Source: UBA9676 sp963741615
GTDB lineage: Bacteria; Actinomycetota; Actinomycetes; Streptosporangiales; Streptosporangiaceae
Length of the DNA: 64,000 nt
Assembly (NCBI GenBank): GCA_963741615.1
Contig: CAVUIU010000017.1
Span: forward strand, 1-64,000
Reading direction: 5' to 3'
The position numbers and the translations under genes are program-made. This document shows positions 36,685 to 45,639 of the stretch, piece after piece (within the stretch, counting starts at the first letter, position 1; each line of letters opens with the position of its first letter). The notes beneath the pieces were generated by a model that saw nothing but the letters and a program-made list of their open reading frames with translations, did no database searches and was not told the DNA's origin.

Positions 36685-37889
36685 CCGCCACCGCTGTACC
36701 CGCACCGGGCCGGCTGCGCCCGTCCGACCTGGCCCGGCTGGCCAGCGTGGGCCTGCGCACCCGCAAGCTGCGGGCCGCCCTGTCGGCGCTGGGGATCGCC
36801 ATCGGGGTGGCCGCCATCGTGGCGGTCCTGGGCCTGTCGGCGTCTTCGCAGGCGGGGCTGCTGGCTGAGATCTCCCAGCTGGGCACCAACTTGCTGACGG
36901 TGCAGAACGGGCAGAACTTCACCGGCGGTACCGCTGAGCTGCCCGAGCCCGCGCCCGCGATGATCGCCCGGCTGCCCGGTGTCACCACCGTCCAGGACAC
37001 CGGGACCATCGCCAACGTCAACGCCTACCGCAGCCCGCTCATCCCCTCGATCGACACCAACGCCCTGACGGTGGATGCCGCCAGCCCGGGCCTGCCCGCT
37101 GCCACCGGCACCTCCATCGCCCACGGCGCCTATCTCAACGCCGCCACCGCCCGTGAGCCCGTCGCGGTGCTCGGCGCCGCCGCCGCCCAGCGGCTGGGGA
37201 TCGACCGGATCTGGCCCGGTGAGCGGATCTGGGTCAACGGCCAGTGGTTCTACCTGGCCGGCATCCTCAAGCCCGCCGTGCTCGCCCCCGACATCGACTC
37301 CTCGGTGCTGGTCGGTTACCCCGCCGCCGCGAAGTACCTGAACTTCGACGGGCACCCCTCCACCATCTACGTCAAGACACAGAACAGCCAGGTCAAAACC
37401 GTCGACAACCTGCTCGCGGCCCAGGCCAACCCCGAAAACCCGGAGCAGGTCAACGTCTCCCAGCCCTCAGCCGCCCTCACCGCCCAAGCCGACGCCCAGG
37501 GCGCCTTCGACACCCTGTTCCTGGGCCTGGGTGCGGTCGCCCTGCTGGTCGGCGCGGTCGGGGTGGCCAACATCATGGTCATCTCCGTGCTGGAACGCCG
37601 CTCCGAGATCGGGCTGCGCCGCGCGCTGGGCGCCACCAAAGGCCACATCCGCACCCAGTTCCTGTCCGAAGCCATCCTGCTGGCCCTGACCGGCGGCGTG
37701 GCCGGCGTCATCCTCGGCGCCGCCGCGACCGCCATCTACGCCCACGCCAAAGGCTGGGCCACCGTCATCCCCCCACTGGCCTGGGCGGGCGGCCTCGCTG
37801 CCGCCCTGCTCATCGGCGCCGCCGCCGGGCTGCTGCCAGCCCTGCGCGCCGCCCGCCTCTCACCCACCGAAGCACTGTGGACGCTCTGA
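36681..37889 (+). CDS. FtsX/MacB-like ABC transporter permease
   Basis: 402 residues with the MacB layout: first membrane helix (LSALGIAIGVAAIVAVLGLS), a large extracellular domain of about 220 residues, then three helices (LFLGLGAVALLVGAVGVANI, then ALTGGVAGVILGAAATAIYA, and AGGLAAALLIGAAAGLLPAL). The family motif ERRSEIGLRRALGATKGHIR and the ending ALRAARLSPTEALWTL are present. Permease of the three-gene export operon. Convergent with the Sap-type gene. Confidence 0.92.
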   Translation: MTATAVPAPGRLRPSDLARLASVGLRTRKLRAALSALGIAIGVAAIVAVLGLSASSQAGLLAEISQLGTNLLTVQNGQNFTGGTAELPEPAPAMIARLPGVTTVQDTGTIANVNAYRSPLIPSIDTNALTVDAASPGLPAATGTSIAHGAYLNAATAREPVAVLGAAAAQRLGIDRIWPGERIWVNGQWFYLAGILKPAVLAPDIDSSVLVGYPAAAKYLNFDGHPSTIYVKTQNSQVKTVDNLLAAQANPENPEQVNVSQPSAALTAQADAQGAFDTLFLGLGAVALLVGAVGVANIMVISVLERRSEIGLRRALGATKGHIRTQFLSEAILLALTGGVAGVILGAAATAIYAHAKGWATVIPPLAWAGGLAAALLIGAAAGLLPALRAARLSPTEALWTL

Positions 37890-38540
37890 CTACGACACGA
37901 TCAGGTAGATGCTGCTGCCGAGCAGGAAGCACCCCACGATCAGGGACAGCACGACGATCGCCTGGTCGGTGTGAGTGTCGATCCATGCCCGCACCTGCGC
38001 CAGCCGGGCGTTGGCCGCCTCGGGGGAGAAGGCCGCGTAAAGCTCCATGACCAGGAAGCTCGACGTGGCGAGCAGGCAGAACAGCACCAGCGTCAGCCAG
38101 TCGCCCGCGGTCAACAGCTTCGCCTGCACGACCGTGGCGGCTCCGGCGGCCACCAGCGTCCACGGCTGCAGGAAGACGCCGAGTCCCGCGGCCGCCCACA
38201 GCGACAGGTGGTCCAGGCGCGCCATCCAGCCCGGCTGCTTCCGGGGCCGGCCCATGCGTTTGCGCTGCCGGTAGGCCACCCAGAGCAGCACCACGCCGAG
38301 AAGCGCCTTGACCACCAGGGCGGCGGTCGAGGGCGCGGTATGCGGCCTGGGTGGCTTGCCCCCGGTCAGCAGGATGACGGCCGCGATCACGGCCACCAGG
38401 CAGGCCATCCAGCCGAGGACGAACGCGAGCCCTTTCCTGACGCCTTCCTCGGCACTGAGGATCAAGATGAACGCCACGAGCGTGAGCGGCTCCAAGGTGA
38501 TGGCGAGCCCAATGACGATCAGGTCGAGTACCACGTTCAC
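37890..38540 (-). CDS. GAP/Sap family membrane protein (SfLAP-like)
   Basis: 216 residues with six membrane segments, beginning VLDLIVIGLAITLEPLTLVA (the conserved family start), then LAFVLGWMACLVAVIAAVIL, LVVKALLGVVLLWVAY, LSLWAAAGLGVFLQPWTLVA and VVLSLIVGCFLLGSSIYL. Mycobacterial relatives help export of peptidolipids or sulfolipids. The substrate here is unknown. Only one base separates its stop from the permease stop. Confidence 0.8.
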   Translation of the reverse strand: MNVVLDLIVIGLAITLEPLTLVAFILILSAEEGVRKGLAFVLGWMACLVAVIAAVILLTGGKPPRPHTAPSTAALVVKALLGVVLLWVAYRQRKRMGRPRKQPGWMARLDHLSLWAAAGLGVFLQPWTLVAAGAATVVQAKLLTAGDWLTLVLFCLLATSSFLVMELYAAFSPEAANARLAQVRAWIDTHTDQAIVVLSLIVGCFLLGSSIYLIVS

Positions 38541-38581
38541 CTCTTGCGGGTGGTTGGCCGGTCAGCCGATGAGGCCAGCGG

Positions 38582-39469
38582 TCAGGAACCGGATTGCTGG
38601 CCACGCCTGGGCCGCATGCCGCTGATGATCTTCCCGACGGCCACGACGAGGAACAGCTGCCCCGTCACCGCCTCGAACACGGCCAGCGTCTGCCCGGGGT
38701 TGGCGGCAGGCACCAGGTTCCCGTACCCGACGGTGGTCATCGTGACGAAGCTGAAGAACAGGTCCTGGCTGAGCGAGCCGTTCCCGTCCGCGCCGAAGAA
38801 CGGCACGCTTCCGAACTCGCCAGCCGCCTTGTAGGCGAAGGCGAAGAACATGCCGATCAGCAGGTAGGCGGTGATGGCGCCGAGCAGCGTCTCCACGTCC
38901 ATCTCCGGCCGCGTCAGCAGATGGCGCACGATGGAAAATGGTGCGATCAGGTAGAGCACGCAGCAGACCGTGAATATCCCGCCCAGTTCGCTACCCGGCC
39001 CGTGCGCGAAGTAACTCCCGACCGCGCCGACGGCAGCGACGCACAGGACGACCTGAGCGACGACGCGAACCCCACGGCGGGCCTGCGACGTCCGGAGGGT
39101 GAGCCAGACCGTTGCCAGCTGGACGGTGAGGACGACCGAACCCGCCCACCCCGCGGTCACCGAGACGGACACCACGTAGGTCACCAGGACGAGCAGCAGC
39201 ACGAGCCCGTAGCTGTCCGCCGAGACGAAGGAGCGCCCGAGCCGCCGCCACCACCGGGACTCGGCCCTTGCTGCGGCGCCGTCGTCAACGATGTCCGGCA
39301 ACTGACCTCCAAACGCCGCTGGGACAGGCTCGCAGGGCCCCGAAGCTCCGGTCCGGATGGAGGGCGCTGGGACATGGCCGTCCTCCGCTACCGCCCTGAT
39401 GGCCGTATCCTGCCCTGCTGGATCCGGGGGAACATCACCCCCCACGGAGGAACTCCGCGCCAACGTCAC
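38582..39469 (-). CDS. Two-transmembrane potassium channel family protein
   Basis: The pore has the selectivity filter TVGYGN in FFSFVTMTTVGYGNLVPAAN followed by the last helix (FEAVTGQLFLVVAVGKIISG). Before it are about four more hydrophobic segments (GLVLLLVLVTYVVSVSV onward). The first 70 residues are disordered. 295 residues with GTG start 39,469, which is uncertain because no good ribosome site is visible and the N-terminus is poorly conserved. Probably conducts K+. No RCK domain follows. Confidence 0.85.
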   Translation of the reverse strand: MTLARSSSVGGDVPPDPAGQDTAIRAVAEDGHVPAPSIRTGASGPCEPVPAAFGGQLPDIVDDGAAARAESRWWRRLGRSFVSADSYGLVLLLVLVTYVVSVSVTAGWAGSVVLTVQLATVWLTLRTSQARRGVRVVAQVVLCVAAVGAVGSYFAHGPGSELGGIFTVCCVLYLIAPFSIVRHLLTRPEMDVETLLGAITAYLLIGMFFAFAYKAAGEFGSVPFFGADGNGSLSQDLFFSFVTMTTVGYGNLVPAANPGQTLAVFEAVTGQLFLVVAVGKIISGMRPRRGQQSGS

Positions 39470-39613
39470 ATTTACATCAGCGAAAGAATCTTCCAGTTCC
39501 CCGGGTGCGGGCGTAACGTCAAAACTGGTCAGCGAAACGTAGGCAACAGCAGTTGCCCTATGTACTCGTGGCTACCACCGGGGCTTGCGGGGGCCCTCAG
39601 TGGAGGAGGTGGG

Positions 39614-39829
39614 ATGCTCGATCGGCTGTACTTCGACCAGAGCGTGCACCTGCTGGTCGAATGGGACGAAGAGCGGAAGACGGCTCATGTGCGTGCCGTC
39701 GTCTACGGCCGCCAGGACGACGCCCCGCACGCAACTCAGCTGGCTGCCAGCATGAGCGTGCCAGTCCAGCGCGATTCAGGTGCGCCAAGCCCGCAGGCCG
39801 TGCTCCCGGCCGCCGCCACCCAGAGTTAG
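39614..39829 (+). CDS. Small hypothetical protein
   Basis: GGAGGTGGG directly precedes the ATG at 39,614, an excellent ribosome site. The 71-residue product begins MLDRLYFDQSVHLLVEWDEE, charged and soluble, and ends with a flexible Ala/Pro tail. No family recognised. The well-formed start supports a real gene. Confidence 0.5.
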   Translation: MLDRLYFDQSVHLLVEWDEERKTAHVRAVVYGRQDDAPHATQLAASMSVPVQRDSGAPSPQAVLPAAATQS

Positions 39830-39892
39830 CGGCCCGCCACTTCCGCTGGCGGCTCGCGGATCGGATCCAGGTCGCCGCTTCCGGACGGGCCG

Positions 39893-40120
39893 CTACCGTC
39901 GCCGCCCGAAGATGAAGTAGGACAGCGGTGCCGCCCCGAAAGAGTTGACGATCACCACCACCACCGCCCAGATCCATTTGCGGCCCCGGATCTGGCTCGC
40001 TGGCCGGCGCTTGATGTCGATGAGCGCCGCTACCTTGAGGCTGCCCTCGGCAACCGCCGCCGCGATGATGAGACCGCGGCTGCGCTCGCTGAGATCGCTC
40101 CACTGTTTCCTGGCGGCCAT
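39893..40120 (-). CDS. PLDc_N-domain small membrane protein
   Basis: 75 residues: two hydrophobic helices flank IDIKRRPASQIRGRKWIW, and the end is VNSFGAAPLSYFIFGRRR. This is the pattern of the short phospholipase-D nuclease N-terminal membrane domain found alone in many actinomycetes. No catalytic part. Function unknown. Confidence 0.7.
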   Translation of the reverse strand: MAARKQWSDLSERSRGLIIAAAVAEGSLKVAALIDIKRRPASQIRGRKWIWAVVVVIVNSFGAAPLSYFIFGRRR

Positions 40121-40207
40121 GACATCCTCCGCGTACCTGGCAGGGATCCCTGATGGCCTGCACCCTACATCCGTCGGATGCTGGCAGGGTTGATGACCGG
40201 GCCCCGG

Positions 40208-41854
40208 TCAGGGCCGGCCGATCGTCATCCTGGTGATCGGGACCTTCGCTCTGGGCACCCCCGGTGGGTCGGCGAGGTAGTGGGCGCGCAGGGTGTCGTC
40301 TGTCCCGGCGGGGAGTTTGGCCAGCCGGAACACGGCGGTCAGCAGGACCGCGATCACCAGGTTGATGACGAGTGCGGTGAGCGCGATGTACACGGTGTGG
40401 TTGAAAAGGGGCACGTTGGCGGTGGAGGCGCCGAAGTGTGAGCCGGGCACGCCCGGTGCGGGTGTGTTGTAGGCGACGATGGTGCCGTAGAGCATGGCTA
40501 CCGCCCAGCCGGTGAGCAGGGCCCACCGGTGGAGCCAGCGGGTGTAGAGGCCGACGACGATGGCCGGGAAGGTCTGCAGGATCCAGACCCCGCCCAGCAG
40601 CTGCAGGTTGATCGAGAATGTCTTGCTCAGGGCCAGGACGAACACCAGCGCGCCGAGCTTGACGACCAGCGAGACGCCCTGGGCAACCCTGGTCTGCTGG
40701 GCCGGGGTCGCGCCGGGCCGGAAGTACTCCTGGTAGATGTTGCGGGTGAACAGGTTCGCGGCCGCGATCGACATGATCGCCGCCGGGACCAGCGCGCCGA
40801 TGACGATGGCCGAGTAGGCGATGCCGGCGAACCAGGGCGGGAACATCTTCTGGAACAGGAACGGCACGGCCAGCTGGGCGTTGGCGCCGTTGGCCTTGAC
40901 CGCCTGCCGGACGCTGGGGGCGGCCAGGGCCATGTAGCCGAGCAGCGCGACCAGCCCGAGCATCAGTGTGTACGCGGGCAGGATGGCCGTGTTGAAGCGG
41001 ATGACGTTCCGGCGGCGCGCGGCCAGCACCCCGGTCACCGCGTGCGGGTACATGAACAGCGCCAGCGCCGAGCCCAGAGCCAGCGAGGAGTACGCCCAGA
41101 CGGCGGTGGGCCCGACGGTCAGCGAGCCGAACGGCTTGCCGGTCTTGGGGTTGGTGGTGGCCAGGTGCGCGCCGGCGGTGGAGAAGATGTGCCCCCAGCC
41201 GCCGAGCTTGGCGGGGATGTAGAAGATCGCCACGATGATCATCACGTAGACGAGGGTGTCCTTGATGAAGGCGATCAGCGCCGGGGCCCGCAGCCCGGAC
41301 ACGAAGGTGTAGGCGGCGAGCACCACGAAGGCGATGATCAGCGGCAGGTCCTTGACGAACGCGTTGCCCGAGTTGGTGCCGACGCCGAGCACGGTGAGCA
41401 CCGCCTCGATGCCGACCAGTTGCAGGGCGATGTAGGGCATGGTGGCCAAGATGCCGGTCACCGCGACGGCCAGCGCCAGGCCCCGGGACCCGTAGCGGCC
41501 GCGGACGAAGTCCGCCGGCGTTATGTAGCTGTGTACCCGGGAGACGGACCACAGCCTCGGGGCGAACACGAACACGATGGGGAACACGATGATCGTGTAC
41601 GGGACGGCGAAGAAGCCGACCGCCCCGACCCCGAACACCAGCGCGGGCACGGCGATGAAGGTGTACGCGGTGTAAATGTCACCGCCGAGCAGGAACCAGG
41701 TGATGAACATGCCGAACCCACGTCCGCCCAGCCCCCATTCGTTCAGGTGCAGCCTGTCTTCGGCCCGGCGCCAGCGGGCGGCGGCGAACCCGACCGCGGT
41801 GACGACCGCGAACATGATGATGACAATGGTGAAGGCGACAGCGTTGCCGCTCAT
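40208..41854 (-). CDS. Sodium:solute symporter (monocarboxylate-type)
   Basis: 548 residues with about 13 membrane helices. The SSS signature region FITWFLLGGDIYTAYTFIAV, the conserved GVGAVGFFAVPYTIIVF, then SRVHSYITPADFVRGRYGSR, and FFRP-like EYFRPGATPAQQTRVAQGVS near the end are present. Together with the small DUF3311 partner upstream it resembles MctP-type carriers of lactate, pyruvate or acetate; substrate inferred. The start overlaps the DUF3311 stop by four bases. Confidence 0.87.
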   Translation of the reverse strand: MSGNAVAFTIVIIMFAVVTAVGFAAARWRRAEDRLHLNEWGLGGRGFGMFITWFLLGGDIYTAYTFIAVPALVFGVGAVGFFAVPYTIIVFPIVFVFAPRLWSVSRVHSYITPADFVRGRYGSRGLALAVAVTGILATMPYIALQLVGIEAVLTVLGVGTNSGNAFVKDLPLIIAFVVLAAYTFVSGLRAPALIAFIKDTLVYVMIIVAIFYIPAKLGGWGHIFSTAGAHLATTNPKTGKPFGSLTVGPTAVWAYSSLALGSALALFMYPHAVTGVLAARRRNVIRFNTAILPAYTLMLGLVALLGYMALAAPSVRQAVKANGANAQLAVPFLFQKMFPPWFAGIAYSAIVIGALVPAAIMSIAAANLFTRNIYQEYFRPGATPAQQTRVAQGVSLVVKLGALVFVLALSKTFSINLQLLGGVWILQTFPAIVVGLYTRWLHRWALLTGWAVAMLYGTIVAYNTPAPGVPGSHFGASTANVPLFNHTVYIALTALVINLVIAVLLTAVFRLAKLPAGTDDTLRAHYLADPPGVPRAKVPITRMTIGRP

Positions 41855-42138
41855 GTCAGATCGCCTCCCCCTGGCCTGCGTTCCCGGGACTGCGCGCTGG
41901 CGGACGCGTCAGCCCGCTGTGCCGCCTTGCTGAGCAGGTACGCGACCGCGCCCAAAATTGCGACGATCGGCACCCACATGAGCTGGTACCAGTAGAAGAA
42001 CGGGAATCCCCCCAGGGCCGGGGAGGTGCGGTTGTAGAAGGGGACCCACAGCGTCCCGATCAGGGCGGCCGCTAATACGACCGTGATGACGATCCAGGTG
42101 CCGGCGTGCTTTCGTGGGGCGCGGTGCTGAGCCATCAC
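41851..42138 (-). CDS. DUF3311 membrane protein, symporter partner
   Basis: 95 residues with two membrane segments (WIVITVVLAAALIGTLWVPF and FYWYQLMWVPIVAILGAVAY), including the family motif PFFYWYQL. DUF3311 genes regularly precede SSS symporters and are thought to be a small subunit. Start ATG 42,138 or 42,135. Confidence 0.82.
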   Translation of the reverse strand: MMAQHRAPRKHAGTWIVITVVLAAALIGTLWVPFYNRTSPALGGFPFFYWYQLMWVPIVAILGAVAYLLSKAAQRADASASAQSRERRPGGGDLT

Positions 42139-42342
42139 GGCCTCTTTCGTGCGATCGGTGATGAGTCAAGGCGCCCGCCGGGCCAGATCGCGGGGCGGGT
42201 GTGATGCGACGTATGTCGCGTGATGACGTATATGGTGCAGCCACGGGATCGTCACACGCAACGGTCTGCCGCTGATGGCTGTGAGACCGTGCCGTCTCAG
42301 TGACCCCGGACTCCCGCTGCCCCCGGCCTGAGGAGGGAAACG
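42139..42342. promoter_or_regulatory. Divergent intergenic region with small palindrome
   Basis: gcgacgtatgtcgc at 42,206-42,219 is a perfect 5-bp inverted repeat around gtat, upstream of the symporter operon; a further gatgacgtat follows it. It could be an operator of the symporter operon. Nothing else is evident. Confidence 0.35.
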
Positions 42343-42786
42343 GTGCCTGTCCGCTTTCAGTTGGTCATCGACTGTGCCGACCCGGACCGGCTGGCCCGGT
42401 TCTGGGCCGCCGCGCTGGGCTATGAGCTCGCGCCGGTCCCGGCTGGATTCGCTACCTGGAACGACTTCTACCGCGAGCTGGGGGTGCCCGAGGAGGAGCT
42501 GGCCGACGGGGCGGACCGGATCAGCGACCCGCAGGGCCACGGGCCGGGCATCTGGTTCCATGTCGTCCCGGATGCCAAGGCGGTCAAGAACCGGCTGCAC
42601 CTCGACATCCACGCCAGTGGCGAGCGGACGGACCCGATCGAGACTCGCAGGAAGCGAGTCGACGCGGAGGCCAGCCGGCTGGCCGGCCTGGGCGCCACCA
42701 TCACTGGCGCATTGTCCGAGGAAGGGCTCGACCACTACGCGGTCGGGATGAAGGACCCGGAAGGCAACGAGTTCGATATCAACTGA
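42343..42786 (+). CDS. VOC (glyoxalase-like) family protein
   Basis: 147 residues with two beta-alpha-beta-beta-beta units: VRFQLVIDCADPDRLARFWA starts the first, and LHLDIHASGERTDPIETRRK and YAVGMKDPEGNEFDIN form the second. The metal-binding pattern is partly kept (H in RLHLDIH, E in GNEFD). It has the form of uncharacterised actinomycete glyoxalase-like proteins. GAGGAGGG precedes GTG 42,343. Confidence 0.8.
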   Translation: MPVRFQLVIDCADPDRLARFWAAALGYELAPVPAGFATWNDFYRELGVPEEELADGADRISDPQGHGPGIWFHVVPDAKAVKNRLHLDIHASGERTDPIETRRKRVDAEASRLAGLGATITGALSEEGLDHYAVGMKDPEGNEFDIN

Positions 42787-42854
42787 CCGCAGCATCCGAG
42801 GCGTCATGCGACGTCCGAATCCTCACGGCCCGGCATCCCGATCGGTGGCAGGCC

Positions 42855-42897
42855 TTGACTTTGTAGTTCAAAGCAAGCTAGCTTTGAACTACAAAGT
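42855..42897 (+). promoter_or_regulatory. Promoter with overlapping 17-bp inverted-repeat operator
   Basis: actttgtagttcaaagc (42,858-42,874) and its perfect complement (42,881-42,897) are separated by six bases. TTGACT at 42,855 and TAGCTT at 42,879, 18 bp apart, form a promoter embedded in the operator. It controls the membrane-protein/winged-helix operon that follows, very likely by autoregulation. Confidence 0.85.
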
Positions 42898-42908
42898 AAG
42901 GAGGGGCC

Positions 42909-43565
42909 ATGAAAGAGGAACTCGGCATGAAAGACGGCGCGGACATGGATGCGGGAACAGGCATGGACGCGCAGAGCGCAGCGGTCATCATGCAGGAGGC
43001 GCGTGAGCGGGCCCGGCGTGAGCTGACCATCAATCACCCGGCGATCTTTGCCACGTGGGCACTGGTGTATCTCCTTGGCTACGGCACGGTCTGGCTGTCG
43101 GTCCGCGGGCAGCAGCCCTACCACGCACCGGCCGGCTGGGCGCTTGCGCTGCTGGTCCTGCTCGCCGCGGTGGCCCTGGCGGTCACCGCGCTGGTGCGGG
43201 ACCGGGCGGCCAGCGGCGTCGGCGGCATGTCCGCGCTGAAGCGGCGTATCTATTCCCTGTCACTTGCCGCCGGATTGGCCGGGGTGATCATCATGCAGGC
43301 TGCGCTCCGCTACGACGGCGCCAGCCGTGGTGTGATCGGCGTGTTCCAGGCTTCCGCGCCGCTGCTGGTGGCGGGGGTGATCCTGGTCGCTGGCACCGCA
43401 GCGTGGCTGAACTGGTACCTGTTCGGCCTGGGCATCTGGCTGATCGCCGTGGCGGCTTTCAGCGGCTTTGCGGGACCGGCGGGGGTCTGGGCTGTGGACG
43501 CACTGGCGGTCGGTATCCCGTTCCTTGCGATGGCGGCCATCCGGCTCGGGCGCAGCGGCTCATGA
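42909..43565 (+). CDS. Membrane protein of a winged-helix-regulated operon
   Basis: AAGGAGG lies just before ATG 42,909. 218 residues: a soluble N-terminus with AVIMQEARERARRELTI, then six membrane segments (for example WALALLVLLAAVALAVTALV and FLAMAAIRLG at the end). No catalytic motif. Such proteins commonly pair with a small DUF-type winged-helix regulator in actinomycetes; the function is unknown. The stop overlaps the regulator start. Confidence 0.75.
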   Translation: MKEELGMKDGADMDAGTGMDAQSAAVIMQEARERARRELTINHPAIFATWALVYLLGYGTVWLSVRGQQPYHAPAGWALALLVLLAAVALAVTALVRDRAASGVGGMSALKRRIYSLSLAAGLAGVIIMQAALRYDGASRGVIGVFQASAPLLVAGVILVAGTAAWLNWYLFGLGIWLIAVAAFSGFAGPAGVWAVDALAVGIPFLAMAAIRLGRSGS

Positions 43566-43879
43566 ACCAGGACGGGCTCGACCCGGTCATCCACGCCCCC
43601 GCGCGGCTGCGCCTGATGGTGACGCTGGCGGCCCTGCCCGAGGGCGACAACCTCTCCTTCACCAGATTGCAGGACCTGATCGGGCTCACACCGGGCAACC
43701 TGATCACCCACCTGCGCAAACTGGACGACGCCGGATACGTGCGGATGGACAAGACCGGCAGCGGCGTCAACGCCCTGACCGCGGTCGCCCTCACCCATGA
43801 CGGCCGGGCCTCACTGGAGCGATACACCGCGGTGCTGCGGCAGCTGCTCGACACCGCCGAGGTGGCGCAACCACGGTGA
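43562..43879 (+). CDS. Winged-helix transcriptional regulator (MarR/ArsR-like)
   Basis: 105 residues forming a single winged helix: LRLMVTLAALPEGDNLSFTR, LQDLIGLTPGNLITHLRKLD as recognition helix, DAGYVRMDKTGSG and then ALTHDGRASLERYTAVL. It probably binds the large inverted repeat at 42,858-42,897 and so regulates its own operon. ATG 43,562 overlaps the membrane-protein stop (ATGA). Confidence 0.88.
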   Translation: MNQDGLDPVIHAPARLRLMVTLAALPEGDNLSFTRLQDLIGLTPGNLITHLRKLDDAGYVRMDKTGSGVNALTAVALTHDGRASLERYTAVLRQLLDTAEVAQPR

Positions 43880-43891
43880 ACCGGCGGGGCT

Positions 43892-45475
43892 TCAGGAGGT
43901 CGCCGTGATGGCGGTCTTCTCCTCGGGGAGAAAGCCGTGCTGCACGGCGAACATCGCCGCAGCGGCCCTGCTGGAGGCATCGATCTTGGCGTAGATGTGC
44001 TCCACGTGGTTGCCGGCGGTCTTGGGGGTGATCACCAGCCGGTCGGCGATCTGCTTGTTGGACATGCCGCGTGCGAGCAGGATGAGCACCTCAATCTCGC
44101 GGGCGGTCAGGCCCGAGAGCGCTTGCCTGCGGCGTGGCACGCGATGACCGGCCGCCTCGAGCACGGCATCGACGGCCGTGCCGTCCAGGCGGCCGGCCCG
44201 GACTTCGGCGCGCATCTCCACGGCCGCCTCCTGGGCCGACCGCGCCGGCCGGTGCGGCCTGGGCTCGCGCATCGACTGGTATGCGTCCGCTGCCCCGAGA
44301 ACCCTGGCCTGCCTGGAGATCGCACCGCCAGAAAGCCCTCGCGGGTATCCGCTGCCGTCCAGGCGCTCGCGGTGCTGCACCGCGATCTCGCCGAGCGGCG
44401 CCAGGGCCGCCGACTGATGCAGCATGCGTTCGGTCAGGTAGGGATACATCCGGACCCGCTCCCACTCGCCGGCGCTCAGCGGCCCGGGCCGGTCCCAGAT
44501 CGAATTCGACACGCCCAGCCGCCCGAAGCCGTGCACGAACCCGGCCCTGCGCAACGGCGGTACCTCCTCGGGCGGCAGCCCAAGCCGGTGGCCGGCTTCC
44601 TCCGCGAGGTCCGCGACCGCGACCGAATGGCCGAGGGTGAAGGGCGACTTCAGGTCCACGAAATTCGCGATGGCCGCCAGCGCGCTATCGAGTTCCCCCG
44701 GCGACAACTCGACGGCCAGCGCCGGCTCGGAGGCGATCACGGTTCGCCAGGCCGGAACCGTCTCCAGGCCACCGAGTATCTCCTCCCCCCTCGCGGACAA
44801 GAGCGCGGCCAGCGCCGGATCGAACTGCTTGCCTGCTCGCCTGCGGGCGAGTGCGGTCGCGTGCTCAATCCCGCCGACCCGGTGAGCCACCTCCATGAAC
44901 TCCGCGATCTGGGCGATCCTCGCCGCTATCGGCACCGCCTCGGCCTTCAGGTCCCCCGGCCAGCCGCGCCCGTCCCACTGCTCGTATGCCGCGCCGATCG
45001 CCTCGCGCACCTGGCCCGGGAGGTCAAGCTGCTGGGCCAGCGTCTGCGCCAGCTTCGCATGCTGGGTGATCATCCCGTCCAGCTGGCGATGCCCGGAAAC
45101 GGCGAACTCGAGCCCGACCCGGAATCTGTGCAGCGGCGGGTTGCCGGCACCGACCAGCCGCATGGTTGCCAGCACCGCGCGCACGCTTCCGAAATCGTAG
45201 GCGTACTTGCCCGACTTCAGCTTGATGTCATCCCCGAACCACTTCGCCTGCTCATGGGCGTCAGAATGACAGCCGACGTTGACCAGCAAAGCGGTGTAAT
45301 ACACCGCCACCCGGTCCTGCTCGCCGAGCCCGGCGTCGTCAGCCAGCCGCAGCGCGATCAGGCACTGGCGCAGGACATGTTCCATCGGCTGGCCAAACCC
45401 GAGGTCCACCCCAAGCGACAGCGCCGCGACAAGCTCAGCCAGCCGGACCCGCGGATAGCTGGCCCCGTCTCCCAT
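43892..45475 (-). CDS. HD-domain protein with C-terminal LuxR helix-turn-helix
   Basis: 527 residues. Two HD-GYP-like modules are seen, the first with YEQWDGRGWPGDLKAEAVPI, the second with VQHRERLDGSGYPRGLSGGA. The catalytic HD pair of the second is changed (FVHGFGRLG in place of the usual HDIGK). A LuxR/GerE DNA-binding domain ends the protein: GLTAREIEVLILLARGMSNK, then QIADRLVITPKTAGNHVEHI. It may be a ligand-sensing regulator derived from a cyclic-nucleotide phosphodiesterase; ligand unknown. Transcribed alone. Confidence 0.85.
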   Translation of the reverse strand: MGDGASYPRVRLAELVAALSLGVDLGFGQPMEHVLRQCLIALRLADDAGLGEQDRVAVYYTALLVNVGCHSDAHEQAKWFGDDIKLKSGKYAYDFGSVRAVLATMRLVGAGNPPLHRFRVGLEFAVSGHRQLDGMITQHAKLAQTLAQQLDLPGQVREAIGAAYEQWDGRGWPGDLKAEAVPIAARIAQIAEFMEVAHRVGGIEHATALARRRAGKQFDPALAALLSARGEEILGGLETVPAWRTVIASEPALAVELSPGELDSALAAIANFVDLKSPFTLGHSVAVADLAEEAGHRLGLPPEEVPPLRRAGFVHGFGRLGVSNSIWDRPGPLSAGEWERVRMYPYLTERMLHQSAALAPLGEIAVQHRERLDGSGYPRGLSGGAISRQARVLGAADAYQSMREPRPHRPARSAQEAAVEMRAEVRAGRLDGTAVDAVLEAAGHRVPRRRQALSGLTAREIEVLILLARGMSNKQIADRLVITPKTAGNHVEHIYAKIDASSRAAAAMFAVQHGFLPEEKTAITATS

Positions 45476-45639
45476 CAGCCGAGTTTAACCTGCCTTGACC
45501 CGGCAGCGCCGTCCGCGCGGTTCTGCCCCAAGGCCATCCGCGTCCAGTGAAGATGGGGTGTTCGCCTCATGCGCCAAGGCTGGCCGTCTCGTTACGTTCG
45601 CCTCACCACCCGATCCGGGCGCAACGAAATGAGGCAGCC

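Noticed and set aside
38594..39600. Plus-strand open frame over the potassium channel gene
   Set aside because: Antisense shadow; only its last part, from ATG 39,614 with a strong ribosome site, is kept as a small gene.
40529..41995. 488-codon plus-strand frame opposite the symporter
   Set aside because: Composition is that of an antisense shadow (Asp/Gly/His/Gln-rich) and the symporter on the minus strand is clear.
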